A DNA stretch of 64,000 nt from Cinnamomum chago (GCA_038049695.1 CP142461.1:37156501-37220500), one strand, 5' to 3'; shown: positions 1 to 11,324, numbered from the stretch's first letter. The notes: generated by a model from the letters alone, not told the origin. Translations and numbers: made by a program.

Positions 1-614
1 GATAGAACACAACTGATAACATTGTTAGACTCTAGGGGAAATTAAATCAGGGTTTAGATTATTTTCATTGATTCGGCTCGTTTTTTTTCCAAATCCTAAG
101 ATTGTCATGTCTTTACCTTGAGACCTTCCTTTTCCACTGTCCACTCTCATGATTGTCATGCATCTAGGTGGGCCCCAACATGAGGTACTTACCTAGCTTA
201 AATAAGCATGGTACTTACCTAATCATCACGCTATATATGTGTGTCACATGTGAAACTTCTATGGATAGGAGTCCACCTGGGACAAACTATATTAAGAAAA
301 GATTGGCAAACCCATTACTTTCAGGCATCATCTATCTAGAATCATGTCGGCATTTTTTTTATTTGTCTGTCTTGATATGTATTCAAATAAATGTTGGCTT
401 GAAATTAGAAGTTTTTGTATAGAATGTTTTTAAGCTCCTTGCAAAGTAATATTGATAGAAGTAAAGTAAAGGAATTATTTATCAAGTATTTGTCAACTTA
501 TAAATTTCTTTCTACCATGATTGATTTTTGTTACCAGAGTGCCTACATATCTTGTGCATATCATTGGTTATTTCTCTCAAACTTGTTTTCTGAGAGAGAG
601 ATAGCCAGTTCAAG
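1..614. other. Upstream region of mL53 (left arm)
   Basis: No coding exon is recognised here. The sequence directly before the ATG at 615 is pyrimidine-rich and ends in AG, so the start codon may lie just after a 5' UTR intron acceptor. Compared with the right arm (46463-47076), at least four single-base differences fall between about 168 and 360, and at all four the right arm has A where the left has G or C. Confidence 0.4.
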
Positions 615-971
615 ATGCTGAAGTTTCTGTCGAAAGTGAAGATTGAATTCAATGCATTAGATCCTCGGACAGCCGCATGCATGGAGTTCCTGGCCCAATG
701 CAATGCTCGCAAAGCAAAGGAGTCGAACCCTGCTTGCCAGCTGGTTGTGAAGAGGCGAACAGATGACCACCCCCCTCAAATCACTGTCACATTTGTTAAT
801 GGTGTTGAGGAGGTCATTGATGCCACCTCCACCTCTGCCCAACTCGTAAGGAAGATGATCCTGGAGAAGGGCCAGCTCCTTGAGACTGAGCAGATGTTCA
901 AGGATGCTGGCGAGCCCTGGCCTGTCATCATTCCTGAGGAAGAGATTCACCAGCATGCCCCCGGAACCAAG
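615..971 (+). CDS. Mitochondrial ribosomal protein mL53, first coding exon (left copy)
   Basis: The exon encodes 119 residues beginning MLKFLSKVKIEFNALDPRTA and ending in a proline-rich EEEIHQHAPGTK tail, directly followed by a GT donor at 972. The full length and motifs (NACQL-like core, KRRTDDHPPQI, FVNGVEE, WPVIIPEEE) match the plant mitochondrial large-subunit protein mL53, a small thioredoxin-fold-like component of the mitoribosome. Plant mL53 is roughly 125-130 residues, so only a short C-terminal exon should be missing; I could not identify it confidently between 972 and 2450. The start is the first ATG of the frame and fits the family N terminus. The exon is intact, without stops, and identical in protein sequence to the inverted copy at 46106-46462. 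Confidence 0.8.
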
Positions 972-1308
972 GTGATTTCATTTTGCCGCAATTTTTAAAT
1001 TTTATCATCTGCTTCTTTTAGTTGTTCTGTTGCTTATTTTCTTTAGGTATCACATCAAAATAGAAAAGAGGTTTGCTTTATGAGTTCACATTTAAACAGC
1101 TCTAACTGTGTAAGACATTCATATATTATCACAAGAAATCCATAACATTTTGTTGGAATATCATTAAAGGAACAAGAAAAATTTAGGGATCATTCATCAT
1201 AGGCAGAGCATCAGTGTTTATTTTTGCTAAAGAACACTGCTATCATCATTTTTGCATCGTTTTCCATCGACAAATGGTATGCTCTGTTTTTCGGGAAAAA
1301 ATAAAGAG

Positions 1309-1333
1309 AAGGGGGGGAAGGGGGGGGAGGGTG
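1309..1333. repeat. G-rich homopolymer tract (left arm)
   Basis: Runs of seven, then eight or more G interrupted by A, next to a GCGC-type stretch. In the right arm (about 45730-45768) the matching C tract is longer and its neighbour reads CGCGCGC, so the tract has changed length since the arms separated. Confidence 0.8.
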
Positions 1334-1533
1334 CGCACGCAGGGCATGTTTGGTTGATGTATCAATTCAACCATGTTCTTCAGCAATATCCCTTGTGTCT
1401 TTATTGGGTTATGTGATTTGTCATGCGGATGGGACATAACCCAACAACGAAGTTTTCACCATGGTAGCCATGTTATCAGTGGCTTGGACACAAATAATTA
1501 GCAGAAAGATGAGAGCTAGCATACAAACCGGCA

Positions 1534-1860
1534 TCAGTAATAACTGTTAGGAAGAGGCGAGGACTATTTCTTGTTTCTTCGTAATGCACAATGCTTAGTC
1601 CAAACTTCTTTGCTAGTAAATGAAAATAAGAGTTTGTGGCTATACTCATCACCTTGATGGATAATGCCTCTGTTTTCTTGTGTAGATTTCTAATTTCCTT
1701 GGTAATAACTGTTAGGAAGAGGCGAGGACTATTTCTTGTTTCATCGTAATGCACAATGCTTAGTCCAAACTTCTCTGCTACTAAATGACAATAGGAGTTT
1801 TTGACAATACTCATTACCTTGATGGATAATGCCTCTCTTTTCTTGTATAGGTTTCATTTT
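1534..1860. repeat. Two-unit ~165-bp tandem repeat (left arm)
   Basis: The same block occurs twice with a period near 165 bp: 'aactgttaggaagaggcgag' at about 1541 and 1707, 'gtaatgcacaatgcttagtc' at about 1580 and 1746, and 'ccttgatggataatgcctct' at about 1652 and 1816. The minus strand is open across both units, giving a 112-residue frame with an internal duplication, but it resembles no family I know and is likely noncoding. The inverted copy lies at about 45225-45545. Confidence 0.8.
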
Positions 1861-2452
1861 TCACGGTCTCTTTTGCTGCCCTCATGAGTTAGTCATCACT
1901 GCTTGTTAATGGATGAAGTATCCAAAAATTCGACTTGATATTGCAGGCGGAGTTTATCTAATGCATTTGTGGAACTTTTTTAGGGATACTAGGAATGCAA
2001 TGCTTTTAGTGACTGTCAAACCGTCAATTTTGATGGTGAAATTAATTGAAGAAATACGATTCTCGATGCTAACCACCAATGCATGATTCCCTGGGTCTTT
2101 CCTACGTTGAGATCAGTAGGGATGCTTGTCCCTTCTGCCAATTGGTCCTTTAATTTAATCCAATTTCTTTGTCTCCCTCTTGAAAATTGGATGACTATGG
2201 AGACATAGGGTTACTAAGAAAGCTGAAGTTATGATTTTCCAAAGGCATTTTTAGCATATCATCTGCTATTGTACGAAATGTTGGTGTCCAAGTAGCTTCA
2301 CTGGTAACCATGGACCCACCAAAGAGGACAACCATCTCCGTGGGAAACTATAATGGTTTTGTGTGGAATACCTTCACATCAAGATTTACATATAGCAAAT
2401 GACTTTAGTTTACGGCGTTCTAAGTTTTCAAATTTAAAAATGATATAGTTAC

Positions 2453-2769
2453 CTTCAAGTACTCTTCCCATCTTTTTGGTTCCATAGTGACAATATAAGT
2501 GTGTTTGTTGTGGCTTATCCTTGTTTGGTCAAGCAACTTGTTCCATGTTGCATACTGTTTCTTCATGATATCCCACATGTTTTTTAATTGCTTCTGATCA
2601 TAGTTAAGCTTATTCTTTTTAGTTAAATGCTAAAACGATTTTTTTTCCATAAAGAAGCCTCTAGATGAGTTTTTGGTTTGCCTCCTATCTGCCCTTCTTC
2701 AATGCAAAGGTCAATGAAGATCTTATTTTCATTGGACCTAGAAGCCCTGCCCCTTTCTATTGGAGCCAT
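2453..2769 (-). pseudogene. Myb/SANT-like (Harbinger-type) DNA-binding protein fragment, left copy
   Basis: The minus strand encodes a start-like MAPIERGRASRS segment followed by FIDLCIEEGQIGGKP and, in a shifted frame, NYDQKQLKNMWDIMKKQYAT, ending at a GT donor. This is the pattern of plant Myb/SANT-like proteins (Pfam Myb_DNA-bind_3), relatives of Harbinger transposon accessory proteins. The two halves are in different frames: an A8 run after LWKK and an extra base about 20 nt later break the reading frame, so it is a pseudogene fragment. The Copia array inserted only 57 bp upstream of the ATG. The inverted copy at 44301-44617 has the same breaks, so they predate the inverted duplication. 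Confidence 0.6.
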
Positions 2770-2820
2770 CCCTTTTCTCCTATATTGGCAAAAAGATGAA
2801 AAGAATATAATTCCATACAA

Positions 2821-2825
2821 ACATC
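2821..2825. repeat. Copia target site duplication, left
   Basis: ACATC directly before the LTR terminus TGAAAG. It matches the ACATC after the last LTR and the single GATGT (reverse complement) at the empty site in the right arm. Confidence 0.95.
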
Positions 2826-3835
2826 TGAAAGTCCAAGATCGAATCCTAGAGGGGGGGGGGGGGGGGGGTGAATAGGGTGAGCTCTAAGACCTAGACCAAT
2901 TTTTAATTCTTTTAGCTTTTAAGTCTATTATGCTTTGAAGGAGAAATAAGGAAATCAACCAACCATGCATAATCCATAAAAAGAGAGCATAATAACAATC
3001 ACCATAACACAAGCACGTATAGTGGTTCGGCCAAATTGCCTACATCCACTCCCGGTACACCTACCGGTATCCACTAACTTCAATTAAGGTTTAGGATCAC
3101 CTCAAACCTTACACACAACACTATGCTTTTCAAGGGTTAGCACCAACCTTTACAACATATACTTTTCAAGGCTAAGTATGAACCTTTACAACTTAGAACT
3201 TTTCTCTTAAACAATATGCCTAATGATGCATGGATAAAGAGAACAATGAAGTGCAAAGAAATGCCTCTTAATAGGCTAGATTGAAAATGAAACTCAAGTT
3301 CTAGAACAATGCATGAAAATGACAAAGTCTATGTGAAATGCATTTTCTAGAAGATTACTCTTTCTCTTTTAAAAGATATGAACTTAAATGATGCAAAGAT
3401 GTTTAACATATATTTAAGAAAGAGTTGTATGTCTAACACAAGTGATTCATAATGAAAAACAACTTGTTTTCAAAAAGATGATCTAAAGGCTAACAAGTTG
3501 ATTTTTGAATCAAGAAACTAAAATCATGTGTAACTTAGACAATATGTTGCATTCATAAGTCTCATGTGATTTTTAAAGAACTAAGCATGTTATGAAGATC
3601 AACATCTTAATAGGAAAGCAACTTGTTTATCATGCATTGGAAAATAGATCAAAGATTCAAAACAAAACATGATTTTGAAAAGAGTAGGATTAAAGGAAGC
3701 ACACCCATTTGAAGATCAAAGGTTGGATAAGAGGAATGGCTTCATAATCCTTGTGAAAATGCTCCTAAGAAGTTGCTTAGCCTTGGCCTCAAAGGTCTCT
3801 CAAAAATCAGCAACTTTCTTCAACCAAAAAGCCAC

Positions 3836-3848
3836 CTTTTATAAAGTT
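3836..3848 (-). promoter_or_regulatory. Probable LTR TATA box (LTR 1)
   Basis: The minus strand reads CTTTATAAAAGGTG, a near-ideal plant TATA box, about 560 bp from the U3 end of the LTR. Transcription of an element would begin roughly 30 bp further. The same box is present in LTR 2 (about 10751-10763) and LTR 3 (about 17664-17676). Confidence 0.65.
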
Positions 3849-3867
3849 AAAGTTGCCAACGGCTAGT

Positions 3868-4012
3868 TCTCGGTCGACCGAGAAACAGGTCTCGGTCGAC
3901 CTAGAAAGCACAACGGATATAAATCTGACCGTTGGAGCTACAGTTAAAAATTCTGCAGAAATGACCTGCAGTTGTCTCGGTCGACCGAGAGGCAGGTCTC
4001 GGTCGACCGAGA
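3868..4012. promoter_or_regulatory. Four palindromic repeats in the LTR U3 (LTR 1)
   Basis: The 16-nt palindrome TCTCGGTCGACCGAGA occurs at 3868-3883, 3975-3990 and 3997-4012, with a one-base variant at 3890-3905. The last extends to a perfect 20-nt palindrome (3995-4014). On the minus strand all four lie upstream of a TATAAAAGG box near 3840, the nearest within about 25 bp. This looks like a U3 enhancer or protein-binding cluster; the role is inferred from position only. Equivalent sets are at about 10783-10927 and 17696-17840. Confidence 0.75.
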
Positions 4013-4409
4013 CCACTGCCTGAAACTGCCCAGAAATTGACAATTTAGAGAAACTTGAGGCTTAAGAGGGCACCTTCCACAGGACTTTCAAACACATCTA
4101 CCAAGCATTTAATCATGACTAAAAGAAGATGAAAACTGAGAATTTAAAGCCATGAAAACTCCAAAACACAAAAATGAATTTAAAGCTAGAAACTTTGGAA
4201 AGCTTGGAAGGAGTTTTGAAATCAAAAACTCTAAGAACTGAAAAGGCAACCTGAACATGTAAACCATGCATGATATTTGATAAAACAAAGATTCAAGAAG
4301 AAGAAATATGCATGATGCTCCTATGAATAAAGCCATGAATGAATGAGAGAACAAGCTATATGAAAGTGAATGCATCCAATCAAATTGCAACAAAACTAAA
4401 ACTCTAACA

Positions 4410-4425
4410 ATCTCCCCCTTTGCAA
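4410..4425 (-). other. Polypurine tract of left Copia element
   Basis: On the minus strand, GCAAAGGGGGAGAT directly abuts the LTR terminus TGTTAGAG. This is the expected plus-strand priming site at the 3' end of an LTR retrotransposon. The identical tract of the second element is at 11325-11340. Confidence 0.85.
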
Positions 4426-4850
4426 TTTGATGGCTACTCTTGAAGCTTGAACTCTCTTTCAATTTTCTCTTCAGCTTGAACTCTTGAAGCTTGAACTTTT
4501 GAAGCTTAAACTTTGGATATTTAAGGAGCTTTGGATAATTAAGGAGCTTTGGACATTTGGGAGCATTTGGATCTTTTGGAGCTTTGGATTTTCCTTGCAG
4601 GAGCGACGACAAAAGACGACCAACCTAGAAGCTATACACAAAAAGCACTCTAGGCAAAGCTACTCCCCCTCAAACAAAGCAACCCTTTTTAAATCTTCTC
4701 CCCCTCACTTGGTGAACTCTCTCCCCCTTTGACATCTAATTGCAAAGGAGCCTGCCCATCAAAGATAAAACACATAACCTTGTTAGTAGCACCTGTTTAT
4801 AAGAGATATATAAAAATAAGATAAGGAACAGGTGATTAACCAACAAGAAT
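4426..4850. other. Copia 3' untranslated region (left element)
   Basis: About 425 bp between the end of pol and the polypurine tract. It contains repeated 'gaagcttgaact' and 'aaggagctttgga' motifs and several CTCCCCCTT blocks, but no env-like or other open frame I would accept. The identical region of the second element is 11341-11765. Confidence 0.6.
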
Positions 4851-7800
4851 TTAAAACACAGGGCAAGGGCCAATGCCCAATTGATGTCTCAAATTAATGA
4901 AACGATCATTTCCAAGGGGTTTAGTGAACAAATCAGCCAATTGGGTATATGTTGGGATAAACAACAACTCAATGGTGCCTTGGTCAGCATGATCACGCAA
5001 GAAATGATAGCGAATGTCAATGTGCTTAGTGCGAGAGTGCTGAACATGATTTTTTGAGATACTGATGGCACTTGAGTTGTCACACATGATAGGCATGCAT
5101 TGTTGTGGAACATTATAATCTAATAAAGTTTGTTTCATCCACAACAACTGGGCACAGCAGCTACCTGCAGCAATATATTCAGCTTCTGCAGTAGACAAGG
5201 ATACAGAATTTTGCTTTTTGCTATGCCAGGCTACTAAGCAGTTCCCTAAGAAATAGCAGCAACCACTAGTGCTCTTCCTATCATCTATAGATCCTGCCCA
5301 ATCTGCATCACTATATCCAATTAATTGCAGAGTTGAGTCATGAGGATACCAGATACCATAATGAGAAGTCCCATTAATATATTTTATGATACGTTTAACA
5401 GCTTTAATGTGAGACTCTCGGGGGTCAGATTGATACCTAGCACATATTCCAACGCTAAACGAGATATCAGGGCGGCTAGCAGTAAGGTAGAGAAGGCTTC
5501 CTATCATGCTCCTATAAATTTTTTGGTCAGCTTTCTTACCCTGAAGATCACTAGAGATCTTAGTAGTGGATCCCATAGGATTGCAACTAGTCTTAGATTC
5601 TCCTAAGCCAAATTTCTTCACTATTTCTAGAGCAAATTTGGATTGACTAAGGAAGATACCATGGTCTGTCTGACTAACTTGTAATCCTAAAAAGAACTGA
5701 AGGGGTCCTACCAAGCTCATTTCAAATGTGGAGCTCATTAACTTAGAAAATCCTTGAGCAAGATGATCAGATGTTGATCCAAAAACAATGTCGTCCACAT
5801 ATATTTGAGCAATGAGAATATCTTTAACAACCTTTTTAATGAATAGGGTCTTATCCACATTCCCACATTCATATCCATTTTCAAGTAAATGACTTGTCAG
5901 CTTTTCATACCAGGCTCTTGGGGCTTGTTTCAATCCATAAAGCGCCTTCTTTAACTTAAAGACATATTCTGGGTGATGAGGATCCTCGAAGCCTTGAGGT
6001 TGAGAAACATACACATCTTCCTCAATTTCACCATTTAAAAAGGCACTCTTCACATCCATTTGAAACAGTTTAATCCTCATGCTACTGGCATAAGCTAATA
6101 GAATTCGAATAGACTCCAATCGAGCTACTGGGGCAAAGGTTTCCTCAAAATCAACTCCTTCAACTTGAGCATACCCTTTGGCTACAAGTCTAGCTTTGTT
6201 CCTTATAACATTTCCTGATTCGTCCAGCTTATTCTTGAAAATCCATTTGGTGCCAATTTGACTTTTGCCTTCAGGAAGAGGTACAAGATCCCACACATCA
6301 TTCTTTCTAAACTGGTTTAGCTCATCTTGCATGGCATCAATCCATTCAGACTTGGTTTCTGCTTCAGAGAAATTCTTGGGCTCAATTTGTGAAACAAATG
6401 AATAGTGAGCACACAGATTATGAACCTGTCTTCTTGTCATGACTCCTTTTGAGATATCTCCAATGACGTTATCCAGATTATGATTTCTTAACAGCTTTGT
6501 GGGCATAGTGGGGACTGAGGGAATCTCTTCTTCAATTTCAGATGAAATAAGCTGCTCAACTGAGATCTCTTCTTCATCATGAGGAGTTTTCTTAATTTGA
6601 TTAGCCTCATCAACTACAACATGAGCTGATTCCATGACAGCCATAGATCTAAGATTGAAGACTCTATAAGCCTTGCTTTTATCAGAATATCCTAAGAAGA
6701 TCCCTTCATCAGATTTAGAATCGAACTTTTCAAGCTGCTCTCTATCTCTTAAAATATAGCACTTGCTACCAAACACCTTAAGATACCCCAGATTAGGTTT
6801 TCTTCCAAAATACAGCTCATAAGGGGTTTTGTTAGTGTTCTTTGTCAGATAAACACGGTTAATAAGATAGCATGCGGTATTGACAGCTTCAGCCCACAAG
6901 TTTCGCGGGAGATTTTTCTCATTAAGAAGGGTTCTGGCCATTTCTTGAATAACTCTGTTTCTCCGTTCAGCTACTCCATTTTGCTGAGGAGTTTTTGGAG
7001 CAGAGAATTGATGACTGATCCCATGGCTTTCACAGAAGTCTGCAAATCTTTCATTTTCAAATTCACCTCCATGATCACTTCTTATCTTCTTAATTTTGCA
7101 GTCCTTCTCAACTTGAATTTTCTTGCAAATCCTTATGATATTATCTACTGCATTAGATTTAGCATGAAGAAAGGCAACCCATCCAAATCTCGAATAATCA
7201 TCAACCATCACTAGGATATACTTTCTTCCACCAATACTTTGAACAGGCGCTGGTCCAATGAGGTCCATATGAATGAGTTCAAGGGGACGAGCTGAGGATA
7301 TATCTTTTATACCTTTAAAACTTTTCTTGATCTGTTTACCCATTTGACAAGCTTTGCACAATTCAGATTTGTAGTCATCTAATTTGGGTATTCCTCTAAC
7401 AATTTCTTTCTTTGATAAGATCCTCATCAGTTTGTAATTAATATGTCCCATTCTTTGATGCCACAACTGATTTTCTTGAACTTTAGACATTAAACACATG
7501 GATTCATTCTCACAACATTCTTCTATGGTGTAGATGTTATCTTTAGTACGTAATCCAGTCAGTAGAACTTTGTGGGATTTCTCATCCAGAACTTTGCAAG
7601 ATTTGCTATCAAAGACAACTTTGTTTCCTTTGTCACACAATTGACTTATGCTCAAGAGATTATGCTTTAAACCATCCACAAGGAAAACATCTTTTAATGT
7701 AGGCATTTGATCTCCTCCAACACAGCCTTTTCCTATAATTTGAGCTTTCCGATTATCTCCAAAAGACACATTACCTCCATCATAGTCCTCAAGGGTGATA

Positions 7801-9668
7801 AATCTAGAACGGTCTCCAGTCATATGCTTGGAGCAACCACTGTCCAAAAACCATCTAGAATTTTCTTTAACTTTAAGAGCGGTTTGAACTAAGAAATTCT
7901 TGAAACCTTTCTCTTCTTCAATCCAAGTAGTCTTAATGAAGGTAGAGGTAGAGGTCTTGGGAACAAATTTGAAATGAGCTCTATAACTATGTTTTTGGGA
8001 CATCCTAAACTTAAAAGGACAGTTAGGAACTAGATGACCTATTTGATTGCAAAAATGACAAGTCCATCTAGAGGAAAAGAAGATTTTACCTATAGGTTTG
8101 AGATGAGTCCTAGTATTATGTTGAAAGCTATTCTTCTTGCTACTAGAGGAGCATTCATAACCTATACCATTCTTGTTACCAAAGACTTTATTCAAGCCTA
8201 ACATTTGATAGAATTTGTCATTGCCTAAGGTAAATTTTTCAACAACATGTTTTCCCTTTTCAAGTTTCATTTGAAGAGATTCTGATTCTTGTTGACTAGA
8301 TTCTAACAGACTTTGTAACTTATGAATTTCTTTTTCAGCTTTAGCAAGATTGTCATTAGAGGTAGTCAACTTAGATTGAACATTTTTTATCTCATTGTCT
8401 TTCAAGATTAATTGATCTTTTAAAACATCTAGATCATTCACAAGCCTTTTAGATTCACTTTTTAAGCTTTTATTTTTCTTGGTTATGACTTCACATAGTT
8501 CATATAGTTCCTCATAGGCTTGATGAATATCATTGTCACTATTCTCTTCATTTACTTCTTCTATTAATATGTTATGATCATTGTTTTCTTCAATGGGAGT
8601 GAAGAGAAGCCAAGAAGTGGAATTATCATTATCTTCATCATTTTGAGGTTCATTATTGTCACTACTTTCATCTTCATCATCATCCCAAGTTATGTTCAAG
8701 ACTTTCTTTCCTTTCTTATCTTTCTTTTCAGATTCTTTAGGTGAGGGACAATTTTGAGCGATGTGACCAAAGCCTTTACAGTTGTAACATTGCACATCTC
8801 TTTTGGTAAAAGATCCCCTTGAGTTCCTTTGAAAATTTTCATTTCTAGAATCCTCAACATGTTTATAGTTCTTTTTATTTCTAAGGATATTTTTAAACTT
8901 CTTAACAAGCAAGATGGCATTTTCATCCTCACTCTCACTCTCATTATCATTTTCTTTGTGTTGGGAGCTAAGAGCTACACCTTTCTTCTTGCTAGGGACT
9001 TCAAAATCTAGTTCATAAGTGAGAAGATTTCCTCTAAGTTCTTCTATTTTGATCTTGTCCACATCTTTGCTTTCAGTTATAGCAACTATCTTAGGTTTGA
9101 ACCTTTTGGGAAGAGATCTTAATATTTTCCTAACAGCTTTGGACTCATCCATCTTCTCTCCTAGACCTATGAGGGAATTAACAATCTCCATGAATTTAGT
9201 ATAGAACTCATCAAATGTTTCTTCCTCTTGCATTTTGAGTTCTTCATACTTAGTTGACAACATTTGGATTTTAGCTATTTTGACTTGATTGGTCCCTTCA
9301 TGAGTGGTCTCTAAAGTATCCCACACTTCTTTAGCAGTAATACAATTTACTACCCTATTGAACTCTTCTTGGGACAAGGCACAAAACAAGGCATTTTTAG
9401 CTTTAGCATTTAGATTTGCCCTATCTTTCTCTCCTTGAGTCCAATCTTTCTTAGCCTTACCCTTGATAGCTATGACATGTCCTTCAGAATCTTTTTCAGT
9501 GATAATGGGTTCATGATACCCTTCTTCAATGATACTCCAAACATCTATACTTTGAGATTCTAGAAAGACTTGCATCCTAATTTTCCAATACCGGTAATGT
9601 GAGCCATTGAACAAGGGAGGTCTATTGGTGGCATGACCTTCTCCTAAGTGGGATTGCATGGTGAACAC
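4851..9668 (-). CDS. Copia gag-pol polyprotein (left element), 1605 aa, intact
   Basis: A single uninterrupted frame with all domains in Copia order. Gag (UBN2-type) covers about 1-290, with a CCHC knuckle [14 protein letters not shown] near 293. A charged coiled-coil-like stretch lies at about 380-490, and a second knuckle [14 protein letters not shown] near 536. The protease has DSG ([13 protein letters not shown]) near 607, followed by the pre-integrase zinc region LWHQRMGH near 733. The integrase core runs from HMDLIGP near 800, through VDDYSRF, to [11 protein letters not shown] near 898. Reverse transcriptase shows [12 protein letters not shown] near 1203 and YVDDIVFG near 1293. RNase H shows SDADWAG near 1456 and STAEAEY near 1496. 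No stops or frameshifts are present, so it could be active. The start is the ATG just after the 5' LTR and PBS. Confidence 0.96.
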   Translation of the reverse strand: MFTMQSHLGEGHATNRPPLFNGSHYRYWKIRMQVFLESQSIDVWSIIEEGYHEPIITEKDSEGHVIAIKGKAKKDWTQGEKDRANLNAKAKNALFCALSQEEFNRVVNCITAKEVWDTLETTHEGTNQVKIAKIQMLSTKYEELKMQEEETFDEFYTKFMEIVNSLIGLGEKMDESKAVRKILRSLPKRFKPKIVAITESKDVDKIKIEELRGNLLTYELDFEVPSKKKGVALSSQHKENDNESESEDENAILLVKKFKNILRNKKNYKHVEDSRNENFQRNSRGSFTKRDVQCYNCKGFGHIAQNCPSPKESEKKDKKGKKVLNITWDDDEDESSDNNEPQNDEDNDNSTSWLLFTPIEENNDHNILIEEVNEENSDNDIHQAYEELYELCEVITKKNKSLKSESKRLVNDLDVLKDQLILKDNEIKNVQSKLTTSNDNLAKAEKEIHKLQSLLESSQQESESLQMKLEKGKHVVEKFTLGNDKFYQMLGLNKVFGNKNGIGYECSSSSKKNSFQHNTRTHLKPIGKIFFSSRWTCHFCNQIGHLVPNCPFKFRMSQKHSYRAHFKFVPKTSTSTFIKTTWIEEEKGFKNFLVQTALKVKENSRWFLDSGCSKHMTGDRSRFITLEDYDGGNVSFGDNRKAQIIGKGCVGGDQMPTLKDVFLVDGLKHNLLSISQLCDKGNKVVFDSKSCKVLDEKSHKVLLTGLRTKDNIYTIEECCENESMCLMSKVQENQLWHQRMGHINYKLMRILSKKEIVRGIPKLDDYKSELCKACQMGKQIKKSFKGIKDISSARPLELIHMDLIGPAPVQSIGGRKYILVMVDDYSRFGWVAFLHAKSNAVDNIIRICKKIQVEKDCKIKKIRSDHGGEFENERFADFCESHGISHQFSAPKTPQQNGVAERRNRVIQEMARTLLNEKNLPRNLWAEAVNTACYLINRVYLTKNTNKTPYELYFGRKPNLGYLKVFGSKCYILRDREQLEKFDSKSDEGIFLGYSDKSKAYRVFNLRSMAVMESAHVVVDEANQIKKTPHDEEEISVEQLISSEIEEEIPSVPTMPTKLLRNHNLDNVIGDISKGVMTRRQVHNLCAHYSFVSQIEPKNFSEAETKSEWIDAMQDELNQFRKNDVWDLVPLPEGKSQIGTKWIFKNKLDESGNVIRNKARLVAKGYAQVEGVDFEETFAPVARLESIRILLAYASSMRIKLFQMDVKSAFLNGEIEEDVYVSQPQGFEDPHHPEYVFKLKKALYGLKQAPRAWYEKLTSHLLENGYECGNVDKTLFIKKVVKDILIAQIYVDDIVFGSTSDHLAQGFSKLMSSTFEMSLVGPLQFFLGLQVSQTDHGIFLSQSKFALEIVKKFGLGESKTSCNPMGSTTKISSDLQGKKADQKIYRSMIGSLLYLTASRPDISFSVGICARYQSDPRESHIKAVKRIIKYINGTSHYGIWYPHDSTLQLIGYSDADWAGSIDDRKSTSGCCYFLGNCLVAWHSKKQNSVSLSTAEAEYIAAGSCCAQLLWMKQTLLDYNVPQQCMPIMCDNSSAISISKNHVQHSRTKHIDIRYHFLRDHADQGTIELLFIPTYTQLADLFTKPLGNDRFINLRHQLGIGPCPVF

Positions 9669-9731
9669 AAAAGCTAAAACTCACTCTAAGGATTCTAACT
9701 CTAGGTGGTTAGACCTAATCAAGAGCACCTA

Positions 9732-9745
9732 GGCTCTGATACCAA
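9732..9745 (-). other. Primer binding site, left Copia element
   Basis: On the minus strand the LTR is followed by A then TTGGTATCAGAGCC, complementary to the 3' end of initiator methionine tRNA, the standard primer of plant Copia elements. Confidence 0.9.
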
Positions 9746-9746
9746 T

Positions 9747-11324
9747 TGAAAGTCCAAGATCGAATCCTAGAGGGGGGGGGGGGTGAATAGGGTGAGCTCT
9801 AAGACCTAGACCAATTTTTAATTCTTTTAGCTTTTAAGTCTATTATGCTTTGAAGGAGAAATAAGGAAATCAACCAACCATGCATAATCCATAAAAAGAG
9901 AGCATAATAACAATCACCATAACACAAGCACGTATAGTGGTTCGGCCAAATTGCCTACATCCACTCCCGGTACACCTACCGGTATCCACTAACTTCAATT
10001 AAGGTTTAGGATCACCTCAAACCTTACACACAACACTATGCTTTTCAAGGGTTAGCACCAACCTTTACAACATATACTTTTCAAGGCTAAGTATGAACCT
10101 TTACAACTTAGAACTTTTCTCTTAAACAATATGCCTAATGATGCATGGATAAAGAGAACAATGAAGTGCAAAGAAATGCCTCTTAATAGGCTAGATTGAA
10201 AATGAAACTCAAGTTCTAGAACAATGCATGAAAATGACAAAGTCTATGTGAAATGCATTTTCTAGAAGATTACTCTTTCTCTTTTAAAAGATATGAACTT
10301 AAATGATGCAAAGATGTTTAACATATATTTAAGAAAGAGTTGTATGTCTAACACAAGTGATTCATAATGAAAAACAACTTGTTTTCAAAAAGATGATCTA
10401 AAGGCTAACAAGTTGATTTTTGAATCAAGAAACTAAAATCATGTGTAACTTAGACAATATGTTGCATTCATAAGTCTCATGTGATTTTTAAAGAACTAAG
10501 CATGTTATGAAGATCAACATCTTAATAGGAAAGCAACTTGTTTATCATGCATTGGAAAATAGATCAAAGATTCAAAACAAAACATGATTTTGAAAAGAGT
10601 AGGATTAAAGGAAGCACACCCATTTGAAGATCAAAGGTTGGATAAGAGGAATGGCTTCATAATCCTTGTGAAAATGCTCCTAAGAAGTTGCTTAGCCTTG
10701 GCCTCAAAGGTCTCTCAAAAATCAGCAACTTTCTTCAACCAAAAAGCCACCTTTTATAAAGTTAAAGTTGCCAACGGCTAGTTCTCGGTCGACCGAGAAA
10801 CAGGTCTCGGTCGACCTAGAAAGCACAACGGATATAAATCTGACCGTTGGAGCTACAGTTAAAAATTCTGCAGAAATGACCTGCAGTTGTCTCGGTCGAC
10901 CGAGAGGCAGGTCTCGGTCGACCGAGACCACTGCCTGAAACTGCCCAGAAATTGACAATTTAGAGAAACTTGAGGCTTAAGAGGGCACCTTCCACAGGAC
11001 TTTCAAACACATCTACCAAGCATTTAATCATGACTAAAAGAAGATGAAAACTGAGAATTTAAAGCCATGAAAACTCCAAAACACAAAAATGAATTTAAAG
11101 CTAGAAACTTTGGAAAGCTTGGAAGGAGTTTTGAAATCAAAAACTCTAAGAACTGAAAAGGCAACCTGAACATGTAAACCATGCATGATATTTGATAAAA
11201 CAAAGATTCAAGAAGAAGAAATATGCATGATGCTCCTATGAATAAAGCCATGAATGAATGAGAGAACAAGCTATATGAAAGTGAATGCATCCAATCAAAT
11301 TGCAACAAAACTAAAACTCTAACA
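9747..11324 (-). repeat. Copia LTR 2 (1578 bp), shared middle LTR
   Basis: Serves as the 5' LTR of the left internal region and the 3' LTR of the right one. It differs from LTR 1 mainly in its G run (12 instead of 18). A primer binding site adjoins it on one side and a polypurine tract on the other, so it is a complete LTR and not a recombination scar. Confidence 0.95.
10783..10927. promoter_or_regulatory. Four palindromic repeats in the LTR U3 (LTR 2)
   Basis: Same four-copy palindrome cluster as in LTR 1, with unchanged spacing, upstream of the minus-strand TATA box of the middle LTR. Confidence 0.75.

Larger units (their letters stand above)
972..2452. other. Noncoding or intronic stretch downstream of mL53 exon 1 (left arm)
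   Basis: No second mL53 exon could be assigned with confidence. The stretch holds a G-rich tract at about 1309-1330, a two-unit tandem repeat at about 1534-1860, and otherwise unremarkable AT-rich DNA. The inverted equivalent is 44618-46105. A weak candidate acceptor at about 2217 followed by a short open frame is not convincing. Confidence 0.4.
2826..4409 (-). repeat. Copia LTR 1 (1584 bp), 3' LTR of the left element
   Basis: It begins TGAAAGTCC and ends CTCTAACA on the plus strand, so TG...CA termini. It has a G18 run 27 bp from its left end, four copies of a 16-nt palindrome (3868-4012) and a TATAAAAGG box on the minus strand near 3840. Apart from G-run length it appears identical to the other two LTRs, except one base in LTR 3. 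Small open frames inside it repeat with each LTR and are not genes. Confidence 0.95.

Noticed and set aside
3137-4043. Small open frames inside each LTR (62, 65 and 78 residues)
   Set aside because: They repeat only because the LTR repeats, overlap the TATA and palindrome region, and resemble no protein.
4109-4612. 167-residue minus-strand open frame overlapping LTR 1 and the internal region (repeated at 11024-11527)
   Set aside because: Low-complexity lysine- and leucine-rich translation spanning the LTR boundary. It has no domain and simply recurs with the LTR.
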